Assembly: GCF_900113315.1 (NCBI RefSeq)
Contig: NZ_FOZG01000002.1
Location: 1 to 64,000, forward strand
DNA length: 64,000 nucleotides
Direction: 5' to 3'
Source of the DNA: Sphingomonas jatrophae
Lineage (GTDB): Bacteria; Pseudomonadota; Alphaproteobacteria; Sphingomonadales; Sphingomonadaceae
The position numbers were made by a program, and so were the translations under genes. Each line of letters starts with the position of its first letter. The first letter of the stretch is position 1. The notes under the pieces were generated by a model that saw only the letters and a program-made list of their open reading frames with translations, made no database searches and was not told where the DNA came from. Positions 19,998 through 27,406 of the stretch are shown in pieces.

Positions 19998-21236
19998 TCA
20001 GAACAGCTCCATCTGCTCCACCTTGGGCGCGACGCGGGTCTTGAGGTCGATCGTGTCGGTCAGCGCGGTAGGGCGCCAGTCGACCGTGACGATGAAGGGG
20101 CGCACCTTGGCGACGGACACGGTCAGCCGGCCGATATCGTCGAGCCTGAGCGCGCGCCAGCGACGGCTGGCGAGGATTGCCTTGACCGCCTTGGTGCCGA
20201 GCCCCGGCACGCGCAGCAGCGCCTCCTTGGGCGCGCGGTTGACATCGACCGGGAACTGATCGCGCGCCTTCAAGGCCCAGGCGAGCTTGGGATCGATATC
20301 GAGCGGCAGCATCCCCGAGGCGTCGGCCGCCTCCACCACCTCGGCGGGCTTGAAGCCGTAGAAGCGCATGAGCCAGTCGGACTGGTAGAGCCGGTGCTCT
20401 CGCATCAACGGCGGGCGCTGCAGCGGCAGCACCGCCGACGCATCCGGGATCGGGCTGAACGCGGAATAATAGACGCGGCGAAGCGCGAAGCGATCGTAGA
20501 GCCCCGCGGCGCGCGTGACGATCTCGCCATCCGACGCGCTGTCCGCGCCGACGATCATCTGGGTCGACTGGCCGGCGGGCGCAAAGCGCGGCGCGGACTT
20601 GAACCGCTTGCGCGCATCATGCCCCTCTTCGATCGCGCCCTTCAACTCGCCCATCGCGCCGGCAATGCGCTCTGACGATTTCTCGGGCGCGAGGCGCTGG
20701 AGACCGCGATCGGTCGGCAGCTCGACGTTGATCGACACACGGTCGGCGAACAGGCCCGCCTGCGCGACCAGTTCGGGATCGGCATCGGGGATGGTCTTTA
20801 GGTGGATGTAGCCGCGGAAATCGTGATCCTCGCGCAGCGACCGCGCGACCTCGACCAGCTGCTCCATCGTGTAATTGGGCGAGCGGATGATGCCCGAGGA
20901 GAGGAACAGGCCCTCGATATAGTTGCGCCGATAGAAAGCGAGCGTCAGTTGCACCACTTCCTGCGCGGAGAAGCGCGCGCGGCGCACATTGCTGCTCTTG
21001 CGGTTGATGCAATAATGGCAGTCGAAGATGCAGCTGTTGGTCAGCAGGATCTTGAGCAGCGAGATGCAGCGGCCATCCGGCGCGTAAGCGTGGCAGATGC
21101 CCATGCCCTCGGTCGATCCGATGGCCTTGCTGCCCTCGGAACTGCGCTTCACCGTTCCCGACGAGGCGCAGGACGCATCATATTTGGCGGCGTCCGCCAG
21201 GATCGCCAGCTTGGCGCGGGTATCGAGCTGGGCCAT
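19998..21236 (-). CDS. Putative DNA modification/repair radical SAM protein (TIGR03916-type)
   Basis: 412 residues. The radical-SAM cluster motif is in the segment LLTNSCIFDCHYCINRKSSN (Cys-x3-Cys-x2-Cys), preceded by a conserved Cys-rich lead (GMGICHAYAPDGRCISLLKI). The middle has ELPTDRGLQRLAPEKS, typical of this SplB-related family. The C-terminus carries helix-hairpin-helix-like DNA-binding elements (EALLRVPGLGTKAVKAILASRRWRAL-type, residues about 345-370). The family usually sits next to a DUF4130/UdgX-type protein and is predicted to act on DNA lesions. Here that partner is at 34551-35948, 13 kb away. The biochemical reaction is unknown. Confidence 0.86.
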   Translation of the reverse strand: MAQLDTRAKLAILADAAKYDASCASSGTVKRSSEGSKAIGSTEGMGICHAYAPDGRCISLLKILLTNSCIFDCHYCINRKSSNVRRARFSAQEVVQLTLAFYRRNYIEGLFLSSGIIRSPNYTMEQLVEVARSLREDHDFRGYIHLKTIPDADPELVAQAGLFADRVSINVELPTDRGLQRLAPEKSSERIAGAMGELKGAIEEGHDARKRFKSAPRFAPAGQSTQMIVGADSASDGEIVTRAAGLYDRFALRRVYYSAFSPIPDASAVLPLQRPPLMREHRLYQSDWLMRFYGFKPAEVVEAADASGMLPLDIDPKLAWALKARDQFPVDVNRAPKEALLRVPGLGTKAVKAILASRRWRALRLDDIGRLTVSVAKVRPFIVTVDWRPTALTDTIDLKTRVAPKVEQMELF

Positions 21237-21283
21237 GCGTTCGATATATGTTCGGGTGCGCGCCCTGTCGAGGGCGCCGCCCG

Positions 21284-21466
21284 TCAGACCTGCGCGGAGG
21301 CGCGGGCAGCCGCCAATGTCTGGCCGCGTTGCAGCCGCTCCGCCATCGTCCGCCAGGCGGCTTCGGAGCGGAGGCAGCGATCGCGCACGTTGCCGAGCGT
21401 GGCGGCGGCGGCGTCACGGGCGCAGGCATCGGCCTGGGCGGTATAGAAGTCGCTGGTGGTCGACAT
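21284..21466 (-). CDS. Small protein of unknown function
   Basis: 60 residues from the ATG at 21466 (MSTTSDFYTAQAD); the longer frame upstream is Arg/Pro-rich and not protein-like. Helical throughout, with paired cysteines in DACARDAAAATLGNVRDRCL and no membrane segment. The pattern of short Ala-rich helices with a repeated arginine resembles small sphingomonad hypothetical proteins seen in many genomes. It lies upstream of the radical SAM gene in the same direction with a 47-bp gap. Confidence 0.58.
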   Translation of the reverse strand: MSTTSDFYTAQADACARDAAAATLGNVRDRCLRSEAAWRTMAERLQRGQTLAAARASAQV

Positions 21467-21506
21467 GGCTACGCTCCGTAAATCAGGGATCAGGCGGGTG
21501 CCCGGC

Positions 21507-21641
21507 TCAGCCGAGCATTTCCGCGACGATGCGCCGCATTTCGCCGGGGGAAAGCGGCGATGCCGCACGGCGGGGTCGTGGCGGGTTGGAGGGGACGAAC
21601 TTGGAAACGCTACGAGGCGTCGAGACGATATTCAGGTGCAT
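21507..21641 (-). CDS. Candidate 44-residue protein
   Basis: A short ORF from ATG at 21641 with AAGGA four bases upstream. The product begins MHLNIVSTPRSVSKF and ends LSPGEMRRIVAEMLG, the latter a plausible amphipathic helix. Wobble positions are mostly G/C. No family is recognised. The length makes chance occurrence possible. Confidence 0.4.
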   Translation of the reverse strand: MHLNIVSTPRSVSKFVPSNPPRPRRAASPLSPGEMRRIVAEMLG

Positions 21642-21923
21642 TTGATCCTTCGGCCGCCATCTTGGGGGCATGGGTGTTCTTATTGAGTACCAACGTCGCA
21701 ACGAGCGACACGGGCCCAGCGGGCTCGCACGATCGTCGGCGGACAGCCCGATTAAGGCGTCATGCCGATCGGACGGCCATCCAGCCGGGCCGGCACCGAC
21801 CCTTCCCACGTGACATGAACGCGGCGCACGCCGGAAAGACGCATGCCGACAGACGAATGACGCAGCGGCGAAGGGCCGATGCAGGCTGGCAGCGTGAAAG
21901 GGAAAACGTCGCGCAGATACGCG
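21642..21923. other. Low-confidence stretch, possible remnant of the 21924-22544 gene
   Basis: No gene is supported. On the minus strand, a frame shifted relative to the upstream gene reads DAYLRDVFPFTLPACIGP and ends near 21760 at a TAA, with moderate G/C bias at the wobble position. It could be the original C-terminus of the gene at 21924-22544, cut off by a frameshift, or chance. Confidence 0.35.
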
Positions 21924-22544
21924 TCAGAATCCGTCGCAGGCGACGATCGCACAGGAGAGATGGGCGTTGCGGCGCGAGAAGTCAATGTCGCCACCGCGCC
22001 ATGCACCGACCGCGTCGACCAACTGCTCAGATACGGCGCGGTACATGGCGTAGATGGACAGCAGCGAACCAGCCGACAGCAGGATGGCGCCATCCTGCAT
22101 GCCCGCCCCCAGCCGGTGCAGGGCGAGCGCAGGCGCCGGGTGGCCGCCTCCAGAGACGCGCCCGCCCCGCGCGTGCAGGCAATCGCGCACCGCGCCCACC
22201 GCACAGAGCCTGGGATCGAACGGCGAGTCGGCACCGAGCAGGTCCATCATGGCGGACAGGCGGCCATGCGTGTTGCGTCGCTGCGCCATGCGCCGCCGGT
22301 CGACCACGCCTGCCCCGAGGCACGATGCCGCCTGGTCCAGCAGCACGGCGAGAAAGGCATCCAGCTCCCGCAGATTGTTGCCGAACAGGCGCGCCTGCGC
22401 ATAGCCGGAGATGAGGTTGTCAGCCTCCCGTGCCCCCGCGAGGCGGCCGGAGAGAGAATCGACGCCGCGGATCATGGTCGCATTCGCGCGCATCAGCCCC
22501 GCCGGCGCGGGAGTAGGATCGAGGATCAAGCACCGGCTCCGCAT
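21924..22544 (-). CDS. Unrecognised protein, possibly C-terminally shortened
   Basis: 206 residues from the ATG at 22544. Starts at 22631 or 22646 would add 29-34 residues but overlap the divergent DUF885 start region differently. Codon use is strongly G/C at the wobble position, so it is very likely coding. The product is helical: ISGYAQARLFGNNLRELDAF, FLAVLLDQAASCLGAGV, GAILLSAGSLLSIYAMYRAV. No signal peptide or domain is recognised. It ends at a TGA shortly after SCAIVACDGF, and a protein-like continuation exists in another frame, so a frameshift is possible. Divergent from the DUF885 gene, 141 bp between starts. Confidence 0.6.
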   Translation of the reverse strand: MRSRCLILDPTPAPAGLMRANATMIRGVDSLSGRLAGAREADNLISGYAQARLFGNNLRELDAFLAVLLDQAASCLGAGVVDRRRMAQRRNTHGRLSAMMDLLGADSPFDPRLCAVGAVRDCLHARGGRVSGGGHPAPALALHRLGAGMQDGAILLSAGSLLSIYAMYRAVSEQLVDAVGAWRGGDIDFSRRNAHLSCAIVACDGF

Positions 22545-22684
22545 TGCAAGCGGGAGCACGTCCGTCTCCCAGCCGCGGGCGCTTCTGCTGCACGATGCCG
22601 GCGATGGCGGCGCACCTACCAGCCACGGCATCGATCCGCCAGCCATGCGATTGCAAGCCGTCACACGAGCGGCGAGAAGAGCCG

Positions 22685-24436
22685 ATGCGCCTGATCCTAC
22701 CCCTGGCTTTGCTCGCCGCGCCTGCCGCCGCGACGCCCTCCACCGACCTCGCTTCGCTGATCGAGCGACACTGGGCCTGGTATCTCGAACAGCATCCGAT
22801 CCTCGCCACATCGCTGGGTGAGCGGCGGTGGGACGATCGCCTGCCCGATCTGTCGCTGGCCGGCATGGACCGCGCCGCTGCCACCGCTTCAGGCCTCGCG
22901 CGTGATCTGCGGGCGGTGCCCGATGCCGGGCTGTCGCCGGCCGAACAGGCGGACAAGGCGATCCTGCTTCACCTCCTCGACGAGCAGGTCGAGGCCAACC
23001 GCTATGGCGAGCGGATGATCCTGTGGACGAGCTATGCGTCCTTCCACCAGGATTTCACCGAATATGCCGGGCAGCTGCCCTTCCGCACCGCGGCCGACCA
23101 TCAAAGCTGGCTGAAGCGGCTGGCCGCTTATCCGGACTATGTCGCGCAAGGGATCGCCACAACCAGGGCCGGTGTCGCGGCGGGCTATGCCCAGCCCTGC
23201 GCCGCCTTCGGCAACATGGAGAACACGATCACCGGGCTGATCACGCCGACGCCCGAGACCTCCCGCTATTATGCGCCGTTTGCAGCAGCGCGGCCGGCCA
23301 CCATCCCGGCCGGCCCATGGGAAGCCATGCAGGCGCGTGCGAAAAGCCTGATTGCGGGACCCGTCACCGCGGCCAATCGTCGCCTCGCCGCTTATTATCG
23401 CGACGATTATCTGCCGCACTGTCGCAAGACGCTGGCCGCGGAAGCGACCCCCGATGGCCGCGCCGCTTATGCCTTTGCCATCCGCCGCCAGACCACGACC
23501 ACGCTGGACGCCGAGCGGATCCACGCCATCGGCCTGGGTGAAGTCGCCCGGATCGATGCGGCGATGGCGGTGGCGGCGAAGCGCGCCGGCTATCCGCAAG
23601 CGGCGGCGTTCAAGGCGGCGCTGCGCAGCGATCGCAGCCAGATTGTCGCCACGCAGCGCGACCTGCTCGCCGCCGCGGCGCTGCAGGCCAAGACGATTGA
23701 CGGCATGCTGCCGCGCTGGTTCTCGACCCTCCCCCGCCTGCCCTATGGCATCAAGCCGATCCCGGCGGAGACGGCGGAGGGCACCACGACCGCCTATTAC
23801 GGCCCCGGCAACCCGCAGGCGGGCAAGGCCGGCACCTATTGGGTCAACACCTCGCGCCTCGATCAGCGGCCGCTCTACGAACTGCCGGCGCTGACCGCGC
23901 ATGAGGCGGTGCCCGGCCATCACCTTCAGATTGCGCTACAACAGGAGCTGGATCTCAAGCCGTTCCGCCGCTTCGGCGACGGCTTCAACGCCTTCGTCGA
24001 GGGCTGGGCGCTCTATTCGGAGCGGCTGGGCGAGGAGATGGGCCTGTATGATACGCCCGCCAAGGCGATGGGGCGCCTCTCCTACGAAATGTGGCGCGCC
24101 TGCCGGCTGGTGGTGGATACGGGCATCCACCACAAGGGATGGAGCAAGGCGCAAGCCATCGCCTACATGCGCGAACACACCGCCTTGTCGGACGCCAACA
24201 TCGAGGCGGAGGTGAACCGCTACATCAGCTGGCCGGGCCAGGCGCTCGGCTACAAGCTGGGTGAGCTGGAGATCGTGCGCCTGCGCCAGAAGGCGGAAGC
24301 GGCGCTGGGCGATCGGTTCGACCTGCCGGGCTTCCACCAGGCGGTGCTGGGTCAGGGCTCCGTGCCGCTCGGCCGGGTGGCGGCGCAGGTGGACGCGTGG
24401 ATCGCGCGCGTTAAGCAAGACGCTTCAAGCGACTGA
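22685..24436 (+). CDS. DUF885-family exported hydrolase/carboxypeptidase-like protein
   Basis: 583 residues from ATG 22685, chosen because a clean signal peptide starts there (MRLILPLALLAAPAAATP). The longer frame upstream is the antisense of the divergent gene. DUF885 hallmarks are NPQAGKAGTYWVNT, the zinc-type motif HEAVPGHHLQIALQQE, FVEGWALYSERLGEEMG and YMREHTALSDANIEAEV. Family members are thermolysin-like-fold metallohydrolases, some shown or predicted to be dipeptidases or carboxypeptidases, located in the periplasm. Ends 49 bp before the next gene. Confidence 0.88.
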   Translation: MRLILPLALLAAPAAATPSTDLASLIERHWAWYLEQHPILATSLGERRWDDRLPDLSLAGMDRAAATASGLARDLRAVPDAGLSPAEQADKAILLHLLDEQVEANRYGERMILWTSYASFHQDFTEYAGQLPFRTAADHQSWLKRLAAYPDYVAQGIATTRAGVAAGYAQPCAAFGNMENTITGLITPTPETSRYYAPFAAARPATIPAGPWEAMQARAKSLIAGPVTAANRRLAAYYRDDYLPHCRKTLAAEATPDGRAAYAFAIRRQTTTTLDAERIHAIGLGEVARIDAAMAVAAKRAGYPQAAAFKAALRSDRSQIVATQRDLLAAAALQAKTIDGMLPRWFSTLPRLPYGIKPIPAETAEGTTTAYYGPGNPQAGKAGTYWVNTSRLDQRPLYELPALTAHEAVPGHHLQIALQQELDLKPFRRFGDGFNAFVEGWALYSERLGEEMGLYDTPAKAMGRLSYEMWRACRLVVDTGIHHKGWSKAQAIAYMREHTALSDANIEAEVNRYISWPGQALGYKLGELEIVRLRQKAEAALGDRFDLPGFHQAVLGQGSVPLGRVAAQVDAWIARVKQDASSD

Positions 24437-24485
24437 AACATCGCGTCGCTATGGCGTCGCCCCGACCACAGGCGAGGGGCACGTC

Positions 24486-25319
24486 ATGTCGGCTGGAATT
24501 CGCACTCTGCTGCGCCGCGTGGCGCTGATCGTCACCGTCGCGTTCGCGCTGACCGCACCGGCGGATGCGCGCCGCTTCCGCATACCGATCTTCGTCGGCG
24601 GCCACGGCTCGAGTGGCGCCAGCGGCACGCGCGAGGTGATCGACCGGGTCAAGGATCTGCCGGATACGCCCGCCTTCCAGAAGGACGGCGAATATCTCGA
24701 CGTCGGCTTCAAATATTCGCAGACGCTGAGCAGCGGCCGCGTCGAGAGTGAGGATCGCGGGGGCGGCACCTACGTCCTCTATCATGGCGACAGCTATGTC
24801 GCGCTCGACTCGCGGATGCGCAGCCTGCTCGTCTCGGAACTCGGCTACGATCCGATCGCCGGCCATGATCGCTTCGCCCCCGCCGGCGTGACGCAGCTGC
24901 CCGGCGCCCGCTCACGCGCGCCGCTGTCGGCCGAGGCGCGCGAGGCGCGGCGGGATGCGGCGCGCGCGGCAGCAAGCTGGGACGGCTCCAACGCGTCGAG
25001 CAACATTCCCGGCGATCCGACCGCGGGCCAGACCCGCAAGAGCGGCAGCAGCGCGATTGGCGCGCTGTTCCTCGCCTTCATGGTCATCGCCGGGCTGGTC
25101 GTGCTCGGCATCCGCCGGCACGTGCGCGGCGCGGCGAAGGTGATTGCACCGCTGTTCGCCCCCGGCCGCGACGATCCCGACACGGTGGCGGCCGGTCATG
25201 GCAATTTCGAGGCTCGCGTTGCCCAGCGACTGGTGGAATTGCAGACCGACGCCGCCGCGCCACCGCCCGAGGCGCGCGCCGCCGCGCGGGTGCGCAGCTT
25301 CGGCCGCAAGGCGGCCTAG
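24486..25319 (+). CDS. Exported or membrane protein of unknown function with one C-terminal span
   Basis: 277 residues from ATG 24486. A hydrophobic N-terminus (LLRRVALIVTVAFALTAPADA) acts as signal peptide. A region of Gly/Ser/Arg follows, then beta-rich sequence (GEYLDVGFKYSQTLSSGRVE, GGTYVLYHGDSYVALDSRM). A hydrophobic segment at about 190-212 (SAIGALFLAFMVIAGLVVLG) is a clear transmembrane helix, followed by a basic cytoplasmic tail. No domain is recognised. It overlaps the convergent gene by four bases at the stop codons. Confidence 0.68.
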   Translation: MSAGIRTLLRRVALIVTVAFALTAPADARRFRIPIFVGGHGSSGASGTREVIDRVKDLPDTPAFQKDGEYLDVGFKYSQTLSSGRVESEDRGGGTYVLYHGDSYVALDSRMRSLLVSELGYDPIAGHDRFAPAGVTQLPGARSRAPLSAEAREARRDAARAAASWDGSNASSNIPGDPTAGQTRKSGSSAIGALFLAFMVIAGLVVLGIRRHVRGAAKVIAPLFAPGRDDPDTVAAGHGNFEARVAQRLVELQTDAAAPPPEARAAARVRSFGRKAA

Positions 25320-25708
25320 CGTCCGGGCACGCGGCCCGCTTCCTCCTCGGCCATCCGCCGCTCCTCGCGCGCCTGGCGGAGGAAGGCGCGCTGACAGCCC
25401 GTCTGCCCGCCCGAGCCGACCGGCGAGCAGCTGTCGGGCGTGCCGGCGGCCGTGCGCCCGACCTGATCCAGCGAGGCGGCGGTGCCGGACCAGCTCAGCG
25501 CCCCCGCCGCCGGCTTGCTCTCGCGGAACCGCTTGGGCAGGCGATAGCGCTCGCCCTCGGGCCGGCGCGCACAGACGACGATCTCGCCATTGCTGCCGGT
25601 CGGGCAGGGATCGTCGCCGAAAACGACGAGGGTGGAGATGCGCTGCGGCGGATCGACGGGCACCTCCGGCTCGGCAGCGGCGAGAAGGAGCAGGACGGGC
25701 AGCAGCAT
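25316..25708 (-). CDS. Exported Cys-containing protein, paralogue A
   Basis: 130 residues from ATG 25708. The N-terminus MLLPVLLLLAAAEPEVPV is a short signal sequence. The mature part shares a framework with the gene upstream at 25792: DDPCP, then EIVVCARRPEGERYRLPKRFR, then DSCSPVGSGGQTGCQRAFL, and a charged C-terminal helix (REERRMAEEEAGR). Four cysteines are conserved between the two, suggesting two disulfides in the periplasm. No known domain. A related pair of genes in tandem points to duplication. Function unknown. Confidence 0.72.
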   Translation of the reverse strand: MLLPVLLLLAAAEPEVPVDPPQRISTLVVFGDDPCPTGSNGEIVVCARRPEGERYRLPKRFRESKPAAGALSWSGTAASLDQVGRTAAGTPDSCSPVGSGGQTGCQRAFLRQAREERRMAEEEAGRVPGR

Positions 25709-25791
25709 GGTGGACCTTTCGCGCGGCGGCGGCCCGATCAGGCGCGCGTCCCGCTTGCGCCCACCTGAACGGACCGTGCGCCCGTGCCTTC

Positions 25792-26205
25792 TCAGTCGTC
25801 GATGGCGGATTCGATCACGGTCGCGGCCTCGCCCTGCGCGCGGCGTTCGGCGCGGGCGGCATCCATGTCGCGCTTGTGGCAGCCGGTCATCCCCATGCCG
25901 CCGACGGGCGAGCAATTGTTCGGCAGCGTTGCGCTGGAGGCGGCACGCGCCGTCTCCGCCAGGGCAACGCCGCTGTTCCGCTCGCGTGGAGTCACCTCGG
26001 CGCGGCGGAGCTGCTCGGGAATGCGGAACTGCTCGCGCGCCGGCAGGCGGCGGCAGACGACGATCTCCTCGCCGGCCGAGCTGGGGCAGGGATCGTTGCC
26101 ATAGACCTCGACGATGCGCTGGTTCTGCGCCAGCGCCGGGGCGGCAGGCAGCACGGGCAGCGCGGCGACGAGGCCCAGCATGGCGAAGGCACGAACGAAC
26201 GTCAT
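25792..26205 (-). CDS. Exported Cys-containing protein, paralogue B
   Basis: 137 residues from ATG 26205, with a signal peptide (AMLGLVAALPVLPAAPALAQ). It carries the same framework as its neighbour: NDPCPSSAGEEIVVCRRLP, REQFRIPEQLRR, NNCSPVGGMGMTGCHKRDM, then a charged helix DAARAERRAQGEAATVI. Cysteine spacing is conserved with the paralogue downstream. It probably precedes paralogue A in one transcript (83-bp gap). No catalytic motif. The conserved cysteines, Pro and Arg suggest a small disulfide-stabilised periplasmic domain. Confidence 0.72.
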   Translation of the reverse strand: MTFVRAFAMLGLVAALPVLPAAPALAQNQRIVEVYGNDPCPSSAGEEIVVCRRLPAREQFRIPEQLRRAEVTPRERNSGVALAETARAASSATLPNNCSPVGGMGMTGCHKRDMDAARAERRAQGEAATVIESAIDD

Positions 26206-26264
26206 CTCAATCTCTCCTCGACCGCGCAAACGCTTGGGAACCCCGATCCTATCCGCCGCCGGCG

Positions 26265-26798
26265 TCAAATCCGCTGCGACACGGCGATTGCCGCGCGGCA
26301 GCCGAGCCGGATGATGCCGGACAGCAGCGCGTAGGCGGGCGCCCGCTCCGCCCCTGCGGCGATGGCGGTGTCGCGATGCTCCAGCTCCTCGGCCTGGAAC
26401 TCGGCGATGGTGGCGCCGAAATCAGGATCCTCGTCGCCCAGCTCCTCGCGCTGCGCGGCGTAATGCCGGTCGATCTCCGTCTCCACTGCCGCGGTGCAGG
26501 CCATCGCCGCCTCCGGCCCCATCAGCGCGGTGGCAGCGCCCAGCGCCACGCCCGCGACGTTCCACAAGGGCTGCAACAGGGTCGGCCGCACGCGCCGCTC
26601 GGCCAGCAGCGCGTCAAAATGGCGGCGGTGGCGCTCCTCCTGCGCGGCCATGCGGGCGATGGCACGCGCGGCCGGCGTGCGATCGCCCATGATGGCCAGC
26701 TGGCCCGCATAGATGCGCGTCGCGCCATATTCGCCCGCCTGATCGACGCGCAGCATCCGCGCGCGGGCGGCGGGGCTCAGCGGAAGCTTCGGATCCAT
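26265..26798 (-). CDS. coq7: Demethoxyubiquinone hydroxylase (COQ7/Clk-1 family)
   Basis: 177 residues from ATG 26798. Di-iron carboxylate protein: RVDQAGEYGATRIYAGQL supplies the first Glu, and EERHRRHFDALL the E-x2-H motif. The second half repeats this as TAAVETEIDRHYAAQ and EELEHRDTAI. The enzyme hydroxylates demethoxyubiquinone in ubiquinone synthesis at the inner membrane. The start lies 22 bases inside the upstream dsbB gene, so the two probably share a message. Longer in-frame sequence upstream is a shadow of dsbB. Confidence 0.93.
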   Translation of the reverse strand: MDPKLPLSPAARARMLRVDQAGEYGATRIYAGQLAIMGDRTPAARAIARMAAQEERHRRHFDALLAERRVRPTLLQPLWNVAGVALGAATALMGPEAAMACTAAVETEIDRHYAAQREELGDEDPDFGATIAEFQAEELEHRDTAIAAGAERAPAYALLSGIIRLGCRAAIAVSQRI

Positions 26799-27244
26799 GC
26801 CACCACTATGGCGATCCCGCCGCCCAACGAGAAGAGGGCGTTGAAGCCGGCAAGGCTGATGCCGAACAAAGTCCACTGCGCGGTATCGCAGCGGACGAGC
26901 GGCGTCGCCAGAATCTCGCGCAGCAGGTCGCCCCCGGCGGCGGCCGGCCGGGCGCAGCGGGTGATCCCCTCCCACCAGCGATATTCGACACCCGCATGGA
27001 AGACGCCGATCGCGCCCGAGACGAGGATGGCGACGGCGGCGAGCAGCACCAGCGGCCGGGCGGCACGCGGGCGGGCGAAGGCGGCCAGCGCCAGCACCAC
27101 CGCGGCATAATGGGGCCAGCGCTGCCAGTGGCACATCTCGCACGGATATAGCCCGCCGATCAGCTGCGATCCCCACGCGCCGACCAGCAGGGCGGCAGGG
27201 AGGATCAGCGCCAGCGCGCGGGCGGTGCGGAGAGAGGGGTTCAT
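26777..27244 (-). CDS. dsbB: Disulfide bond formation protein B
   Basis: 155 residues with four predicted membrane spans. The periplasmic redox pairs are visible: GLYPCEMCHWQRWPHYA (first Cys pair, CxxC) and the later cysteines in TRCARPAAAG and LVRCDTAQWTLFG. DsbB reoxidises DsbA using ubiquinone, so co-transcription with coq7, a ubiquinone biosynthesis gene, is noteworthy. The ATG at 27244 follows a repeat-containing intergenic stretch. Two DsbA-like proteins are encoded at 41464-42916. Confidence 0.93.
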   Translation of the reverse strand: MNPSLRTARALALILPAALLVGAWGSQLIGGLYPCEMCHWQRWPHYAAVVLALAAFARPRAARPLVLLAAVAILVSGAIGVFHAGVEYRWWEGITRCARPAAAGGDLLREILATPLVRCDTAQWTLFGISLAGFNALFSLGGGIAIVVAWIRSFR

Positions 27245-27260
27245 GCGGCCGTGAGATCCT

Positions 27261-27396
27261 CGTCATGCTGAACTTGTTTCAGCATCCACCCCTCTGCCCG
27301 CCTCAGCCTCTGAGGGCGAGCGCGTCGCTCGCTTCGCGCACCCGCAACCACCGGGCGCAACCGACCGGTGGATGCCGGACCAAGTCCGGCATGACG
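27261..27396. repeat. Paired palindromic intergenic element (family A, copy 1)
   Basis: CGTCATGCTGAACTTG-type left arm (27261-27290) and its inverted counterpart ending in CCGGCATGACG (27367-27396) flank about 76 bp that contain smaller hairpins (27301-27315 and 27316-27332). Two more elements of this family are at 48670-48780 and 58771-58874. Confidence 0.72.
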
Positions 27397-27406
27397 AGAT
27401 GAGGGG

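Noticed and set aside
24486-25319. TPM-phosphatase-type assignment for the single-span exported protein
   Set aside because: I considered it because of the signal peptide, central beta-rich region and C-terminal span, but the key acidic motif is not visible.
27261-27396. Terminator of the S41 protease or dsbB operon
   Set aside because: The same arms occur in other unrelated gaps, so this is a dispersed element, though it could also terminate transcription.
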